A stretch of DNA of 64,000 bases from Pseudoxanthomonas sp. NC8 (lineage in GTDB: Bacteria; Pseudomonadota; Gammaproteobacteria; Xanthomonadales; Xanthomonadaceae). The notes beneath the pieces were generated by a model. It saw only the letters and a list, made by a program, of their open reading frames with translations. It was not told where the DNA came from and searched no databases. Location: contig CP060419.1 of assembly GCA_025232375.1 (NCBI GenBank), forward strand, positions 3,037,001 through 3,101,000, given 5' to 3'. This document shows, piece by piece, positions 41,402 through 52,128 of this stretch (positions are counted from its first letter, which is position 1; the number at the start of each line of letters is the position of its first letter). The position numbers and the translations under genes are program-made.

Positions 41402-43035
41402 TGGCCGCGACCGGTCCCGCTGCAACGGCTGCGCCCGGCCCCTGGTCGCCGCTGCGCCAGCCGGTGTTCCGCGGGCTGTGGCTGGCGATCCTGGTGGGCA
41501 ACATCGGCCTTATGGATGCACGACGTCGCCGCGGCCTGGGTGATGGCCGAACGCACCGCCTCGCCGCTGTGGGTGTCGGCGGTGCAGGCGGCGACCACGC
41601 TGCCGGTGGTGCTGCTGGTGCCGATCGCCGGAACCTGGCCGACATCGTCGACCGGCGCCGCCGCTACCTGCTGCTGGCGCAGTGCTGGATGTTCGCGGTG
41701 GCCACCGTGCTGGCGCTGCTGGCCGGTAGCGGCCAGCTGGCGCCGCCCGCGCTGCTGGTGCTGACCTTCGCCCCTGGCCTGCGGCACGGCGATGGCGCTG
41801 CCGGCCCGGGCGGCGATCGTGCCCGAGCTGGTGTCCCGTCCCATGCTCGCTCCGGCGGTGGCGCTCAATTCGCTGGGCATGAACATCGCCCGTTCGGTCG
41901 GCCCGGCGCTGGGCGGCGTGGTCGTCGCGCGCTGGGGCGCGGGCTGGGCATTCGCGGCCAATGCCGCCACGTTCCTCGGCGTGGCCCCTGGTGCTGCTGC
42001 ACTGGAAGCGCCAGGCGCCCGCCAGCGCGCTGCCACCGGAGCACGTGCTCGGTGGCCTGCGCGCCGGATTCCGCTATGCCGCGCATGCGCCCGCCTTCCG
42101 CGCCGTACTGGGCAAGGCCGCGTGCTTCTTCGTCTTCGCCGGTGCGCTGCCGGCCCTGCTCCCGATCGTGGTGCGCAACGAGGTCGGCGGCGGTGCGGGC
42201 ACGTTCGGCCTGCTGCTCGGCTGTATTGGCATTGGCGCGATCGCCGGCGCGCTGCTGCTGCCGACGCTGCGCGCGCGGCTGGATGCGGACGCGGTGGTGC
42301 TGGGCGGCGCGCTGCTGTGCGCGGCGACCCTGCTGGCGCTGGCCCAGGTCCGCGAGGTGGTGGTGCTGGTGCCGGTGATGCTGGTCAACGGGCTGGCCGC
42401 GGATCGGCGTGCTGTCCTCGCTCCAGGTCGGCGCGCAGACCACCGTGCCGGCTGGGTCCGCGCACGCGCGCTGTCGCTGTACATCCTGGTGTTCGCCTCC
42501 GGCATGGCCGCCGGCAGCCTGCTGTGGGGCGCGGTCGCCCAGCACGCCGGCACGCCCGTTGCGCTCTCGCTGGCGGCGACGACGCCGGTCGCGGCGACGC
42601 TGCTGGCCACCCGCTTCCGCCTCGCCGCCGGCGAACGGCTGGACCTGATGCCATCGGCGCACTGGCCGCAGCCGGTGGTGGCCGGCACGCCGCCGCTCGA
42701 TCGCGGCCCGGTGCTGGTCACGGTCGAATACCGGATCGACGACGCCGACCGCGACGCATTCAGGAATGCGTGCACCTGCTCGGCCGCAGCCGGCGGCGCG
42801 ATGGGGCGCTGCAATGGGCCGTGATGGAGGACACCGCACAACCAGGCGTGTGTACCTGGAGTACTTCGTCGTCGCCTCGTGGCTGGAGCACCTGCACCAG
42901 CACGCGCGCGTGACCGGCGAAGAGCGCGCGCTGCAGGACCGCCTGCGCCGCCTGCACCGCGGCGACGCGCTGCCGATGGTGCGGCACTTCCTCGGCTGCG
43001 CGGCGGGCGCGGCCCCGACCGGACCGGCGCGATGA
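41401..43035 (+). CDS. MFS transporter (MFS_3/EntS-like) with C-terminal soluble domain
   Basis: About 545 residues. Twelve-helix N-terminal part: PVFRGLWLAILVGNIGLWMH, VSAVQAATTLPVVLLVPIAG, LADIVDRRRRYLL, ALNSLGMNIARSVGPALGGV, AFRAVLGKAACFFVFAGAL and LYILVFASGMAAGSLLWG. The C-terminal 100 residues form an ABM-like soluble domain (VTVEYRIDDADRDAF, QWAVMEDTAQPGVYLEYFVV, LPMVRHFLG), a known fusion in this family. Frame changes: 41510 (CCTGTGG reads CCTTATGG), 41633, 41772 and 41987 (CCCTGG with one C lost or gained), near 42410 and 42465, 42770 and 42850. The substrate is unknown; coupling to the amidohydrolase suggests one pathway. Confidence 0.85.
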
Positions 43036-43267
43036 ACTGGCGCCTGGCCATTGCGGTGGCGCTGGGACTGGCGATCGGTTTCGCCTGCGGACTCAGCGGC
43101 GTTCCGGTGCCGTCGCCGCCGGTGCTGGCCGGCGCCTTGCTGGTGGTGGCGATGACCCGGGCTACCGGGGCGCCGACGCCTGGCTGGCGCGACGCGACCG
43201 GCGTGGAGCGAGCCAGCGCGCGCACTGCGGCGGGCCGGACGGCGAAAGCCGGACGGCATCGCGATGA
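43032..43267 (+). CDS. XapX-like small membrane protein, first copy
   Basis: A hydrophobic start MNWRLAIAVALGLAIGFACG followed by a short P/S-rich turn (VPVPSPPVLAG) and ALLVVAMT resembles XapX/DUF1427 mini-proteins (two helices around a PAPP turn). The frame breaks near 43160. The likely end is the TGA at 43265-43267, read in a frame with HCGGPDG, which overlaps the next ATG by four bases. The exact C-terminus is uncertain. The start overlaps the MFS stop by four bases. Confidence 0.55.
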
Positions 43268-43425
43268 TCCTGTTCCTCGCCGGCGTGGTCACCGCGCTGC
43301 TGATCGGCATCGGCTGCCGCCTGCTCGACCTGCCGCTGCCGGCGCCGCCGCGCTGGCAGGGCGCGCTGCTGGTGGTGGCGATGACCGTCGGCTTCCTCGC
43401 CGCCGGCCAGCTGATGGCGGGCTGA
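43264..43425 (+). CDS. XapX-like small membrane protein, second copy
   Basis: 53 residues, intact: MILFLAGVVTALLIGIGCRL, LDLPLPAPPRWQGALLVVAM, TVGFLAAGQLMAG. Two hydrophobic helices are separated by LPLPAPP, the hallmark of XapX domain proteins. It shares the GALLVVAMT stretch with the preceding gene, so the two look like a tandem duplication. Function unknown; XapX genes commonly sit beside transporters and isochorismatase-like hydrolases, as here. Confidence 0.6.
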   Translation: MILFLAGVVTALLIGIGCRLLDLPLPAPPRWQGALLVVAMTVGFLAAGQLMAG

Positions 43426-43449
43426 GCGCAGGCCGGCGTCGCGCCCCGG

Positions 43450-43640
43450 TCAGGCCGGGAGGCGCGCGAGCAGTTCGTCGGTGGCCAGCAGCACGTGCGC
43501 GAACGTGGGGCCGTTGACCGCGTGGGCGGCATGCATGCCGTCGGCACTGAACGCGGCGGTGGCGTCCTTCACCCGGGTCACGCGGATGAACACCCGGACT
43601 CCCGCCGCGCGTACGGCATCCAGCACGCGCGGCGCCTGCC
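43450..43640 (-). pseudogene. 3' remnant of an isochorismatase-family gene
   Basis: The minus strand encodes VLDAVRAAGVRVFIRVTRVK, DATAAFSADGMHAAHAVNGP and TFAHVLLATDELLARLPA to a stop at 43450. DGMHAAHAVNGPTFAH is the conserved C-terminal segment of isochorismatase-like cysteine hydrolases. The N-terminal two thirds with the Asp, Lys and Cys catalytic residues are absent; the aldo/keto reductase stop lies at 43641. It is therefore a truncated relic, unless a large deletion exists in the assembly. Confidence 0.55.
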
Positions 43641-44676
<1,036 letters not shown>

Positions 44677-45201
44677 GGTCTTTGCTCCGGAGCGCGGCGG
44701 GGACGGCGCGACCACCGATGCTGTCGCGCCGCGGCCGACGCTTATTGGATGCACGTGCGCAACTGCGGCATACCCGCCGTGCGCTCCGCGGCGCGGCGCC
44801 CGTCGCCGGCACGGCAACCCGCGCTCGGCCGCTCCGGCCTTGGCGCCCGCTTGCTGCACGACAGCCGTCGCCTGCAGCCGATGCCGCGGCCGCGGCCGCT
44901 TTCGCATGCGGCGGCACGCCGGCTGCGTGTCACGCCTGCGCGGCGATGGCATATGCATGGACATATCGTTACAAGCAAGGTGCATAACGGATTGCGCGTT
45001 CCGCTATGGACGGCGGGGCAATCGCCTATTTAGATTTCGTTCCGGGGAATGACTGCGACGCAGCCACGCTGATTCCGGGATTCCCGCCTCCACCGGAACC
45101 GCAGTGACCCACCACACCTGCCGCTGTCCTGGCGCACGCCGGGCCGGGCGGTCGCGTATCCGCGATCCGGCTGCCACCACCGCCACGGACACCTTGCACG
45201 C
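44677..45201. other. 525-bp intergenic region with two AT-rich dyads, no gene seen
   Basis: No protein with family features is readable on either strand. Two inverted repeats stand out in an AT-rich island: ATATG-N6-CATAT at 44951-44966 and ATAACGGA-N8-TCCGCTAT (seven of eight pairs) at 44984-45007. They lie about 200-250 bp upstream of the membrane anchor gene and may be operators for the cluster that starts there or for the divergent aldo/keto reductase. Confidence 0.4.
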
Positions 45202-45837
45202 ATGAGCAGACATCCGAGCGCCACCCGACATCCCTACGCCTGGGCGCTTGCGGGCGTGTTGCTCGGCGCCGGCGCGGTGCTGGCGGCGCAGAAGTCGATC
45301 GGCCCCGGTGACCACGCCATCGCCGCCAGCGCCTCCGCACCCGTTCCCGGCCCGAAGCAGGCAGGCGCGGCGCACGAGCGCTTCATCGCACCGCTGGACC
45401 GGCAGGCCGACACCGGCGAGGTGTCGATCGCCAGCACGCAGCTTCCCTTCCGCACCGACACCTTCCGCATCGCCTGGCTTCCGGCGACGACGCCGGCCAC
45501 GAGATCGAGCAGAAGCTTCGCGCCGCCGCCGGCACGACCCCTGGCCTACCACTGGTCGGTCGAAGGCATCGGCAATCCCGAAGAGTTCTACGCCGACCTG
45601 CATGGCCATGCGCCGCCGGCGCCCGGCTACCGCGAGGCCAGCTACCGCCGGGGCGGCGGGTTGCAGGACAGCGGCAGTTTCACCACGCCGTTCGATGGCA
45701 TCCACGGCTGGCTCTTCAAGAACGATTCGGCCGGCGCGGCGACCGTGACCCTCCAGGTCGCCGGCTTCTACGAGCCGGTGACCGCCGCCGAGCTCGCGCA
45801 GATCGAACGGCAGATCGAAACCCTCGCCACACCCTGA
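45202..45837 (+). CDS. Membrane-anchored periplasmic protein (transmembrane anchor family)
   Basis: 211 residues. One helix near the N-terminus (YAWALAGVLLGAGAVLAAQK) anchors a periplasmic domain. Conserved-looking segments are LAYHWSVEGIGNPEEFYADL, HGHAPPAPGYREASYRRGGG and FDGIHGWLFKNDSAGAATVT, which resemble proteins annotated as transmembrane anchor proteins with a GxHGWxxxN signature. Molecular function unknown. A possible frame change near 45490-45530 disturbs the centre (TPATRSSRSFAPPPARP reads as out-of-frame text). First gene of the run up to 57.4 kb. Confidence 0.6.
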   Translation: MSRHPSATRHPYAWALAGVLLGAGAVLAAQKSIGPGDHAIAASASAPVPGPKQAGAAHERFIAPLDRQADTGEVSIASTQLPFRTDTFRIAWLPATTPATRSSRSFAPPPARPLAYHWSVEGIGNPEEFYADLHGHAPPAPGYREASYRRGGGLQDSGSFTTPFDGIHGWLFKNDSAGAATVTLQVAGFYEPVTAAELAQIERQIETLATP

Positions 45838-45865
45838 TCCCTCACCGACCATCCGAATCGAGCCC

Positions 45866-46833
45866 ATGCCACCACGCAACGTTCTACTGCTCGCGACCTT
45901 GCTGGTCGCGCTTCCCGCCGCGGCGCAGTACCGCGATGCGGAGAAGGCCGACGCCATCACCCGGGCATCGGCCGACACGATCCTCGGCAAGCCCTACGCC
46001 GGACCGGCGGTCGCCACGCCGCGCGGTGCCGACGGCAAGCCGCTGCTGACCGGCTTCTGGAAGCTGCTGCACGAGGCGGGCAAGCCCGACGGCAACCTCG
46101 GCAAGGACCGCCCGGGCTTCGCCCTGCCCTACACGGCGCGCGGCCGCGAAGCGCTGGCCGCCAACTTCCGCACGATCGACCCCGAGGCGCGCTGCATCAT
46201 CACCGGCAATCCGCGCCTGCTCACCAGCGTGCTGCCGCTGGAAATCCTGCAGACGCCGGGCCGGCTGGGCATCTTCCACCAGCTGGGCTGGCATCGCTGG
46301 GTCTGGCTGGACGGCCGCAAGCCGGATACCGATCCGGACCCGCGCTACCTGGGCAATTCGATCGGCCACTGGGAAGGCGACACCCTGGTGATCGAGTCCA
46401 CCGGCAGGACAGCGCCGACGGCAAGGTGTGGCTGGACGACAACGCCAATCCGATCAGCAGCGGTGCGCGCGTGGTCGAGCGCTGGACGCGGCCCGACTTC
46501 CACCACCTCAATATGGAACTGACCTACACCGACCCGGCGTACTACAGCGAGCCGGTCACCTACCGGCGCAGCTGGGTGCATGGCGAGCGCGGCGAATACC
46601 TGCAGGAGTTCTCCTGCGAATGGAACACCTGGTGGGTGGTGAACAACCTCGAGCCCGGTCCCGGCGCGATCGGCGCGAATGGAAACCGCGGCTTCGGCCC
46701 GGACAACCAGATCGTCCCGGACCTGCCGCTCGGTGCGACCGAGGGCAACCGCGGTACCGGCTACTGGCTGTACCGCAAGAACAGCAGAAAGCCCTCGGAC
46801 CTGCCGCAAGCGCGGGCCGGCGGCGCACCGTGA
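45866..46833 (+). CDS. Secreted protein of an uncharacterised family, copy 1
   Basis: About 322 residues with signal peptide MPPRNVLLLATLLVALPAAA. Core motifs: DGKPLLTGFWKLL, NLGKDRPGFALPYT, EARCIITGNPRLLTSVLPLE, ILQTPGRLGIFHQLGWHRWV, PDPRYLGNSIGHWEGDTLVI and VVERWTRPDFHHLNMELTYT. The same order occurs in the next gene, so they are paralogues (roughly 40-50 percent alike by eye). The GHWEGDTLVxxxxG and ERWTRPD motifs belong to a widespread secreted family with no assigned function. A frame change near 46405 removes a few bases before the WLDDNANP segment. RBS spacing is normal. Confidence 0.65.
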
Positions 46834-46850
46834 GCGGAGACGCCTGGACC

Positions 46851-47768
46851 ATGAACATGAATCGACACATCCCATCCCGCCTTGTCCATGGCGCTGCTGG
46901 CCGGACTCGCCGCGCCCGCGTGGTCGCAGGACGCACCCGCCACGCCGAAGGCCGCCGCCTCGCCGTCGTTCGAGCTGACCGCGCAGGACCTGCGCGGCAC
47001 GCCCTACACGGGGCCCAAGGTGGCGACACCGCGCGGACTCGACGGCAAGCCCGACCTGAGCGGCTACTGGCGCCCGGTCCGGGTCGAGGACAAGCCCGGC
47101 GGCAACCTCGGCAAGGACGAGCCCGGCTTCATCCTCCCGTACAGCGAGCTGGGCAAGCGCGCGCTGCTGTACAGCCAGAACCATACCCGTGACCCGGAAG
47201 CGTTCTGCGTGCTCGGCGGCATTCCGCGCCACAACGCCAGCGGCCTGCCGTTCGAGATCCTGCACACGCCGCAGCGCCTTACCACGCTCTACAACTACAA
47301 CACGCACCGCTGGGTCACCATCGGCGCCGACGCCGAGCCGCCGGCGCATCCCGACCCGCGCTACTTCGGCCACGCCACCGCGCGCTGGGACGGCCAGACC
47401 CTTGTGGTCGAAACGGTCGGCCTGCGCGACAGCAGCAAGGACTTCATCTGGCTGGACGAGAACGGCAACCCGACCAGCGACCAGACCCGCGTGGTCGAAC
47501 GCTGGACGCGGCCGGACTTCCACCACCTGCAGCTGGACATGACGGTGTACGACGCCAAGTACTACACCCGTCCGATCCGGTTCCAGCGCTTATGGGTGCA
47601 CGGCCAGCGGGGTAAGCGTATGGGCGAATACGCCTGCAACGAGAACAACATCGACGCCGACCACCTGGGACCGGGCGCCGGCGTGATCGGCCCGGATGGA
47701 AACCGCGGCTTCGGCTACGACGACCCGCTGCCGGAAAATCCCCCGGCCCCGAAGCATACGGACTGTAG
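46851..47768 (+). CDS. Secreted protein of an uncharacterised family, copy 2
   Basis: About 305 residues, paralogue of the preceding gene. Signal peptide after repair: MNMNRHIPSRLSMALLAGLA ending in AWSQ. Shared motifs: LDGKPDLSGYWRPV, NLGKDEPGFILPYSELGKRA, EAFCVLGGIPRHNASGLPFE, ILHTPQRLTTLYNYNTHRWV, PDPRYFGHATARWDGQTLVV and VVERWTRPDFHHLQLDMTVY, and a late Cys in GEYACNENNID. One extra T at about 46881 (CGCCTGTCC reads CGCCTTGTCC) breaks the leader; the stop at 47766-47768 assumes one more frame change just before it. The conserved single Cys in the first half of both copies may matter, given the redoxin gene that follows. Confidence 0.65.
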
Positions 47769-47777
47769 GAGCGCGAC

Positions 47778-49078
47778 ATGGACCTTGGAACGATCACCCG
47801 CCACGCGGGCTAAGGCCCGCCGGATGCTCGGGCGCGGGCTGCTCGCGGCCCTGCTGGCGAGCGCCGCGGCGACCACCAGCGCGGGCGCGAAGGAACTGCC
47901 GCGCGCACTGGCCGGCGACTGGCGCGGCGAGTTCACCCTGCAAGGGCAGCCGCTGCCGTTCAACTTCCGGATCCGGGGCGGCGAGCTGGCACAGGCCCGG
48001 CTGGTGCTGGTGAACCAGCCGCGCAACGAGGCCTTCGCGATCGAGGAGCGCGGCGGCGGCCGCTACGCCGTGCCGTTCCGCAACCACGACACCGAGCTGC
48101 AGTTCCAGCTGCAGGCCGACGGCAGCGTGGCCGGCACGTACCACAACCTGATCGCCAAATCGCCGGGACGGCGACCTGGCCTTCGTCGCCCGCCGCGGCG
48201 CGACGTGGCGATTCGTCCCGACCACCTCCGCCAACGGCGGGGCCAGCCTCGGCGGCACGTGGCGCATCGCCACCGTGGCCGCCAACGGAACCCGCCGCGA
48301 GCGCATCGCGGTGCTCAAGCAGGACGGCAACCACGTGACCGGCGTGCTGCTGTCCCCGACCGGCGACTCGCGCGCGCTCGAGGGCAACGTGGTCGACGGC
48401 CAGCTGCGCCTGTCCGGCTTCACCGGACCGGCGCCGTCGCTGTACCACGGCGCACTGGCGGCCGACGGCAAGCTCGCCGGGACCGTGTACGGCCTGCGCA
48501 ACAACCAGGCGTTCGAGGCGGTGCGCGACGACACCGCGACCCTGCCCGATCCCTACAGCTTGACCCGCGCCACCAGCGACGGACCGGTGCGCTTCACCTT
48601 CCCGGACGCCAACGGCACGCCCGTCTCGCTGGACGATCCGCGCTACCGCGGCAAGGTCGTCGCGGTGCAGATCCTGGGTACCTGGTGCCCGAACTGCGCC
48701 GACGAAACCCGCTTCCTCGCCCTATGGTACAGCAAGCACCGCAGCCGTGGCGTGGAAGTGGTCGGGATCGCGTTCGAGCAGGAAGACGACGCGCAGCTGG
48801 CCGCGCGCACGCTGCCGCGCTACCGCGAGTTCTACGGCATCGACTACGCGCTGCTGTTCGGCGGCAGCCTGGACAAGGCCGCGGCCGGCGTGCGGCTGCC
48901 CTGGCTCAACGAAGTCGTCGCCTATCCCACGCTGGTCCTGCTCGACCGGCAGGGACGCGTGCGCGAGATCTACACCGGCTTCAACAGCCCCGAGACCGGC
49001 AAGCCCAACCGGGACTTCGTCGATCGCTTCAACGCCACCGTCGACGCACTGCTGGCCGAACCGGTCAGCGGCAGCTGA
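47778..49078 (+). CDS. TlpA-like thioredoxin-fold protein, exported
   Basis: About 433 residues. A leader (MLGRGLLAALLASAAATTSA, internal start at 47822, or longer from 47778) precedes a beta-rich N-terminal domain (LPRALAGDWRGEFTLQGQPL). The C-terminal thioredoxin domain has VVAVQILGTWCPNCADETRF (redox motif CPNC), HRSRGVEVVGIAFEQEDDAQ and LPWLNEVVAYPTLVLLDRQG with the cis-Pro region. This is the periplasmic TlpA/ResA type with an AhpC/TSA-like insertion. Frame changes at 47812 (GGCAAGGCC reads GGCTAAGGCC) and near 48170. Placed directly after the two secreted paralogues, it may maintain their thiols or deliver electrons to a partner in the cluster. Confidence 0.75.
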
Positions 49079-49314
49079 GCGGCATGGAACTCGTCCTCCC
49101 GCCTCGCCGCCCCGCCGCACGGACGCAGCGCGTCCGTGCGCGCCGATGTTGAAACCGCCGTGACCCGGTGACGCCGGCGGCCGCGCCGCCGCACCCGCCT
49201 CCCCAGAGCCGACCAGCGCCGCCCCGCACCACGGGGCGCCTCGCCCCTGCGCGCGTGCCGCCCCAAGGCGCGGCGCCGCGCGGCCGCCCCGCACCCCATT
49301 CCAGAGGATTCCCG

Positions 49315-51912
49315 ATGTCGCGGAACAACCGTTTTCCGATCCACCGCCGCAGCCTGCTCGCGCTGGCGGTCCTGGCCTCGTTCCCGGCGCTGGCGCAGGC
49401 TGCACCCGCCACCGCCGGCGCAGCGGACATCGCGGCCGATGCGGTCACCCTCGACGACGTGGTCGTCACCGGCACCCGCGCCGAAGGACGCACGGTCCGC
49501 AACGCGGTCGCGCCCATCGACGTGGTGACCGGCGAAGCCATCGAATTGGCGAACAAGGCCAACCTGCTCGAGCAGCTCGGTACCAACCTGCCGTCGTTCT
49601 TCGTGCCCAACGTGCCCACGCCCAACGTCGGCAGCATGGTCCGCGCCGGCCAGCTGCGCGGGCAGAATCCCGGCCACACCCTGGTGCTGGTCAACGGCAA
49701 GCGCCGCCACTCCACCGCGTTCCTCGGCGCCGGCGGCTTCAGCGCCGCCGCACCGGTGGACCTGTCGCTGGTCGGCAGCGGCGCGATCAGCCGGATCGAG
49801 GTCCTGCGTGACGGCGCCTCGGCGATCTACGGGTCCGACGCCATCGCCGGCGTGATCAACATCATCACCGACCAGTCCGCCGAAGGAGGCAGCGCCTCGG
49901 CGCGCTACGGGCAGTACGCCGAGGGCGACGGCGAGACCACCGTGCTGCAGTTCAGCCTGGGGCCTGCCGCTCGGTAAGGCCGGCCACCTGCGCCTGTCCG
50001 GCCAGTACGACGACCAGAAGATCGTGGTGCGCAACAGCCCGGTCAATCCGAAGCTGCTCTACTACTTCCCGATCAATCCGGTTACCGGCAGGGAAATCCT
50101 GCCGTCAGGCACGCTGAGCACCTATCCGCAGCTGCCCGCCGGTGCGATTCCCAACCCGCGCGAAGCCAGCCGCGACAACAATGCGTGGAAGAACCGCGGC
50201 AAGGCGCCGTTCACCCTGTCCACGCTCAATGCGGACGTGGGCCTGCCGATCACCGACAACGCCGAAGCCTACGGCTTCTTCAGCTACGGCCAGCGCGACT
50301 CCAGCGCGCCGCAGAACTTCCGTACCCCCAACCGCAACGAGAACATCCGCGCGATCTATCCCGATGGCTTCACCCCCGTGGAGGAGATCGACGAGGAGGA
50401 CTACTCCGGCCTGGTCGGCGTGCGTGGCGACGGCTGGCATGGCTGGGACTGGGACCTGAGCACGGTCTACGGCCGCAACCACATCGACGTCTACGTCAGC
50501 AACTCGATAAACGCCACCTACGGCCTGGACAGTCCCACCGAGTTCTACATCGGCGACCACGACTACCGCGCCTCGACCACCAACCTCGACCTGCGCCGGC
50601 ACGTGGACCTGTTCTCCGTTCCCAGCGAGCTGTCCATCGGCGCCGAATACCGGCGCGAGAACTACCGGCAGGGCGCCGGCGACCCGGAGGGCTACACCCA
50701 CGGCGGCAAGCGGGTGCTGGACGGCCCCAACGCCGGTAAGGCGCTGGGCAATTCGCTGGCCGTCTCCCAGGCCCTGCCGGCGTACCGCCCCGAAGATGCG
50801 CAGGACGTCACCCGCGACAGCTCCGCCTTCTACCTCGGCCTTGGCGCTCACGCCGGCCGAGCAGTGGACGGTGGACCTGGCCGGCCGCTACGAACACTTC
50901 TCCGACTTCGGTGGCAACGCCACCTGGCGCGCCTCGACCCGCTACGACTTCAACCCGCGCTTCGCCCTGCGCGCCACGGCCAGCACCGGCTTCCACGCCC
51001 CGGCACTGGCCGCGCTGTCGTACCGCTCGGTCGGCAACGCCAATACCAGCACCAACTACGTCCTGTCGGTGAATTCGGCCGAAGCCCGCGCCCTCGGCGC
51101 CAGCCCGCTCGAGCCGGAGACCTCGCGCAACTACAGCTTGGGCACGGTGGTGGAGCCGCTCGACGGGCTGGTGGTCGCCGTCGACGTCTACCAGATCGAG
51201 GTGTTCGACCGCATCACCCAGGTCGCCAGCTTCAACACTGCCGCGCGCCCGCTGGGCCCCGCCGCGCCGGCGCCGCGCTGTCCGCGCAGCTGACCGGCGG
51301 CCGCATCCTGCGCGGCGACGGCATCAGCTACTTCGTCAACTCCTCCGACACCCGCACCCGCGGCCGGAGATCAATGCCGACAAGCAGTTCGAACTGGACA
51401 ACGGCGACCGCATCGGGCTGTCGTACGCCGCCGCGTTCAACAAGCTCGACCTGACCCGCATCGCGCCGCCCCCGCCGGTGCTCGCCAGCTACGGCATCAC
51501 CCTGCTGGACAACAGTGCGGCGATCAACCTGCGCAACTCGGTGCCCAGCGAGCGCCACATCCTCTCGGCCAACTGGAAGCACGGCGGCTGGGAATTCAAC
51601 CTGCGCCAGAGCTACTGGGGCTCGCTCGAGCGCTCGGGCACGATCGCCGTCCCGCCGACCAGCGGCCCCTGGGCCGGCGTCACCGAATACAGCTACGACA
51701 TCGGCAGCCTCTGGACCACCGACGTGGACATCGGCTACGCCTTCGACGAACAGCTGCGCGTGTCGCTGGCCGGCAACAACATCTTCGAGGCCATGCCTAC
51801 GCGCACGCCCGATCCGCTGCTGGCCGCGCAGGCGATCTACGACTGGCAGAACAACGGCGCGATCGGCCCCGAAGGCCGCTTCGTGTCGTTGCGGGTCGAC
51901 TACCGCTGGTGA
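49315..51912 (+). CDS. TonB-dependent outer-membrane receptor, copy A
   Basis: About 865 residues. Signal peptide (SLLALAVLASFPALAQAA) then the TonB box-like LDDVVVTGTRAEGRTVRNAV and a plug domain with LVNGKRRHSTAFLG, GSGAISRIEVLRDGASAIYG and SDAIAGVINIITDQS. The barrel ends with LRVSLAGNNIFEAMPTRTPD and a terminal aromatic FVSLRVDYRW, the outer-membrane insertion signal. Ligand unknown. Frame changes near 49965 and 50842 (CCTGG contexts), 51265 and 51362. It follows the redoxin gene after 236 bp of very GC-rich DNA with no gene. Confidence 0.88.
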
Positions 51913-51961
51913 ACCGGCGGCGGCCGCGGGCGGCCGCCCATCCGGTAGCAATGAGCATGCG

Positions 51962-51999
51962 ACGCCGCCCTGGCCCCGCGCCCGGGCGGCGTTTCCTTT
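51962..51999 (+). terminator. Intrinsic terminator after TonB receptor A
   Basis: ACGCCGCCC (51962-51970) pairs perfectly with GGGCGGCGT (51984-51992), followed by TTTCCTTT. It lies 50 bp after the stop of receptor A and between convergent receptor genes. Confidence 0.75.
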
Positions 52000-52128
52000 C
52001 GTTGCCGGTGCGCGCACCGGCACCACGCCTGGCCCGCCGGCGTGGATGCCCGGCCCGCTCCGCGTGTCGCCGCTGCCGCGGGCCTGTCCGAAGATCGCGA
52101 GTGCGCGATCACCGCGGGACATCCTTCC

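Noticed and set aside
51905-51945. GCGGCCGC-rich inverted repeat as a terminator
   Set aside because: The repeats are near-random for this base composition and lack a T-tract; the hairpin at 51962-51999 is the better candidate.
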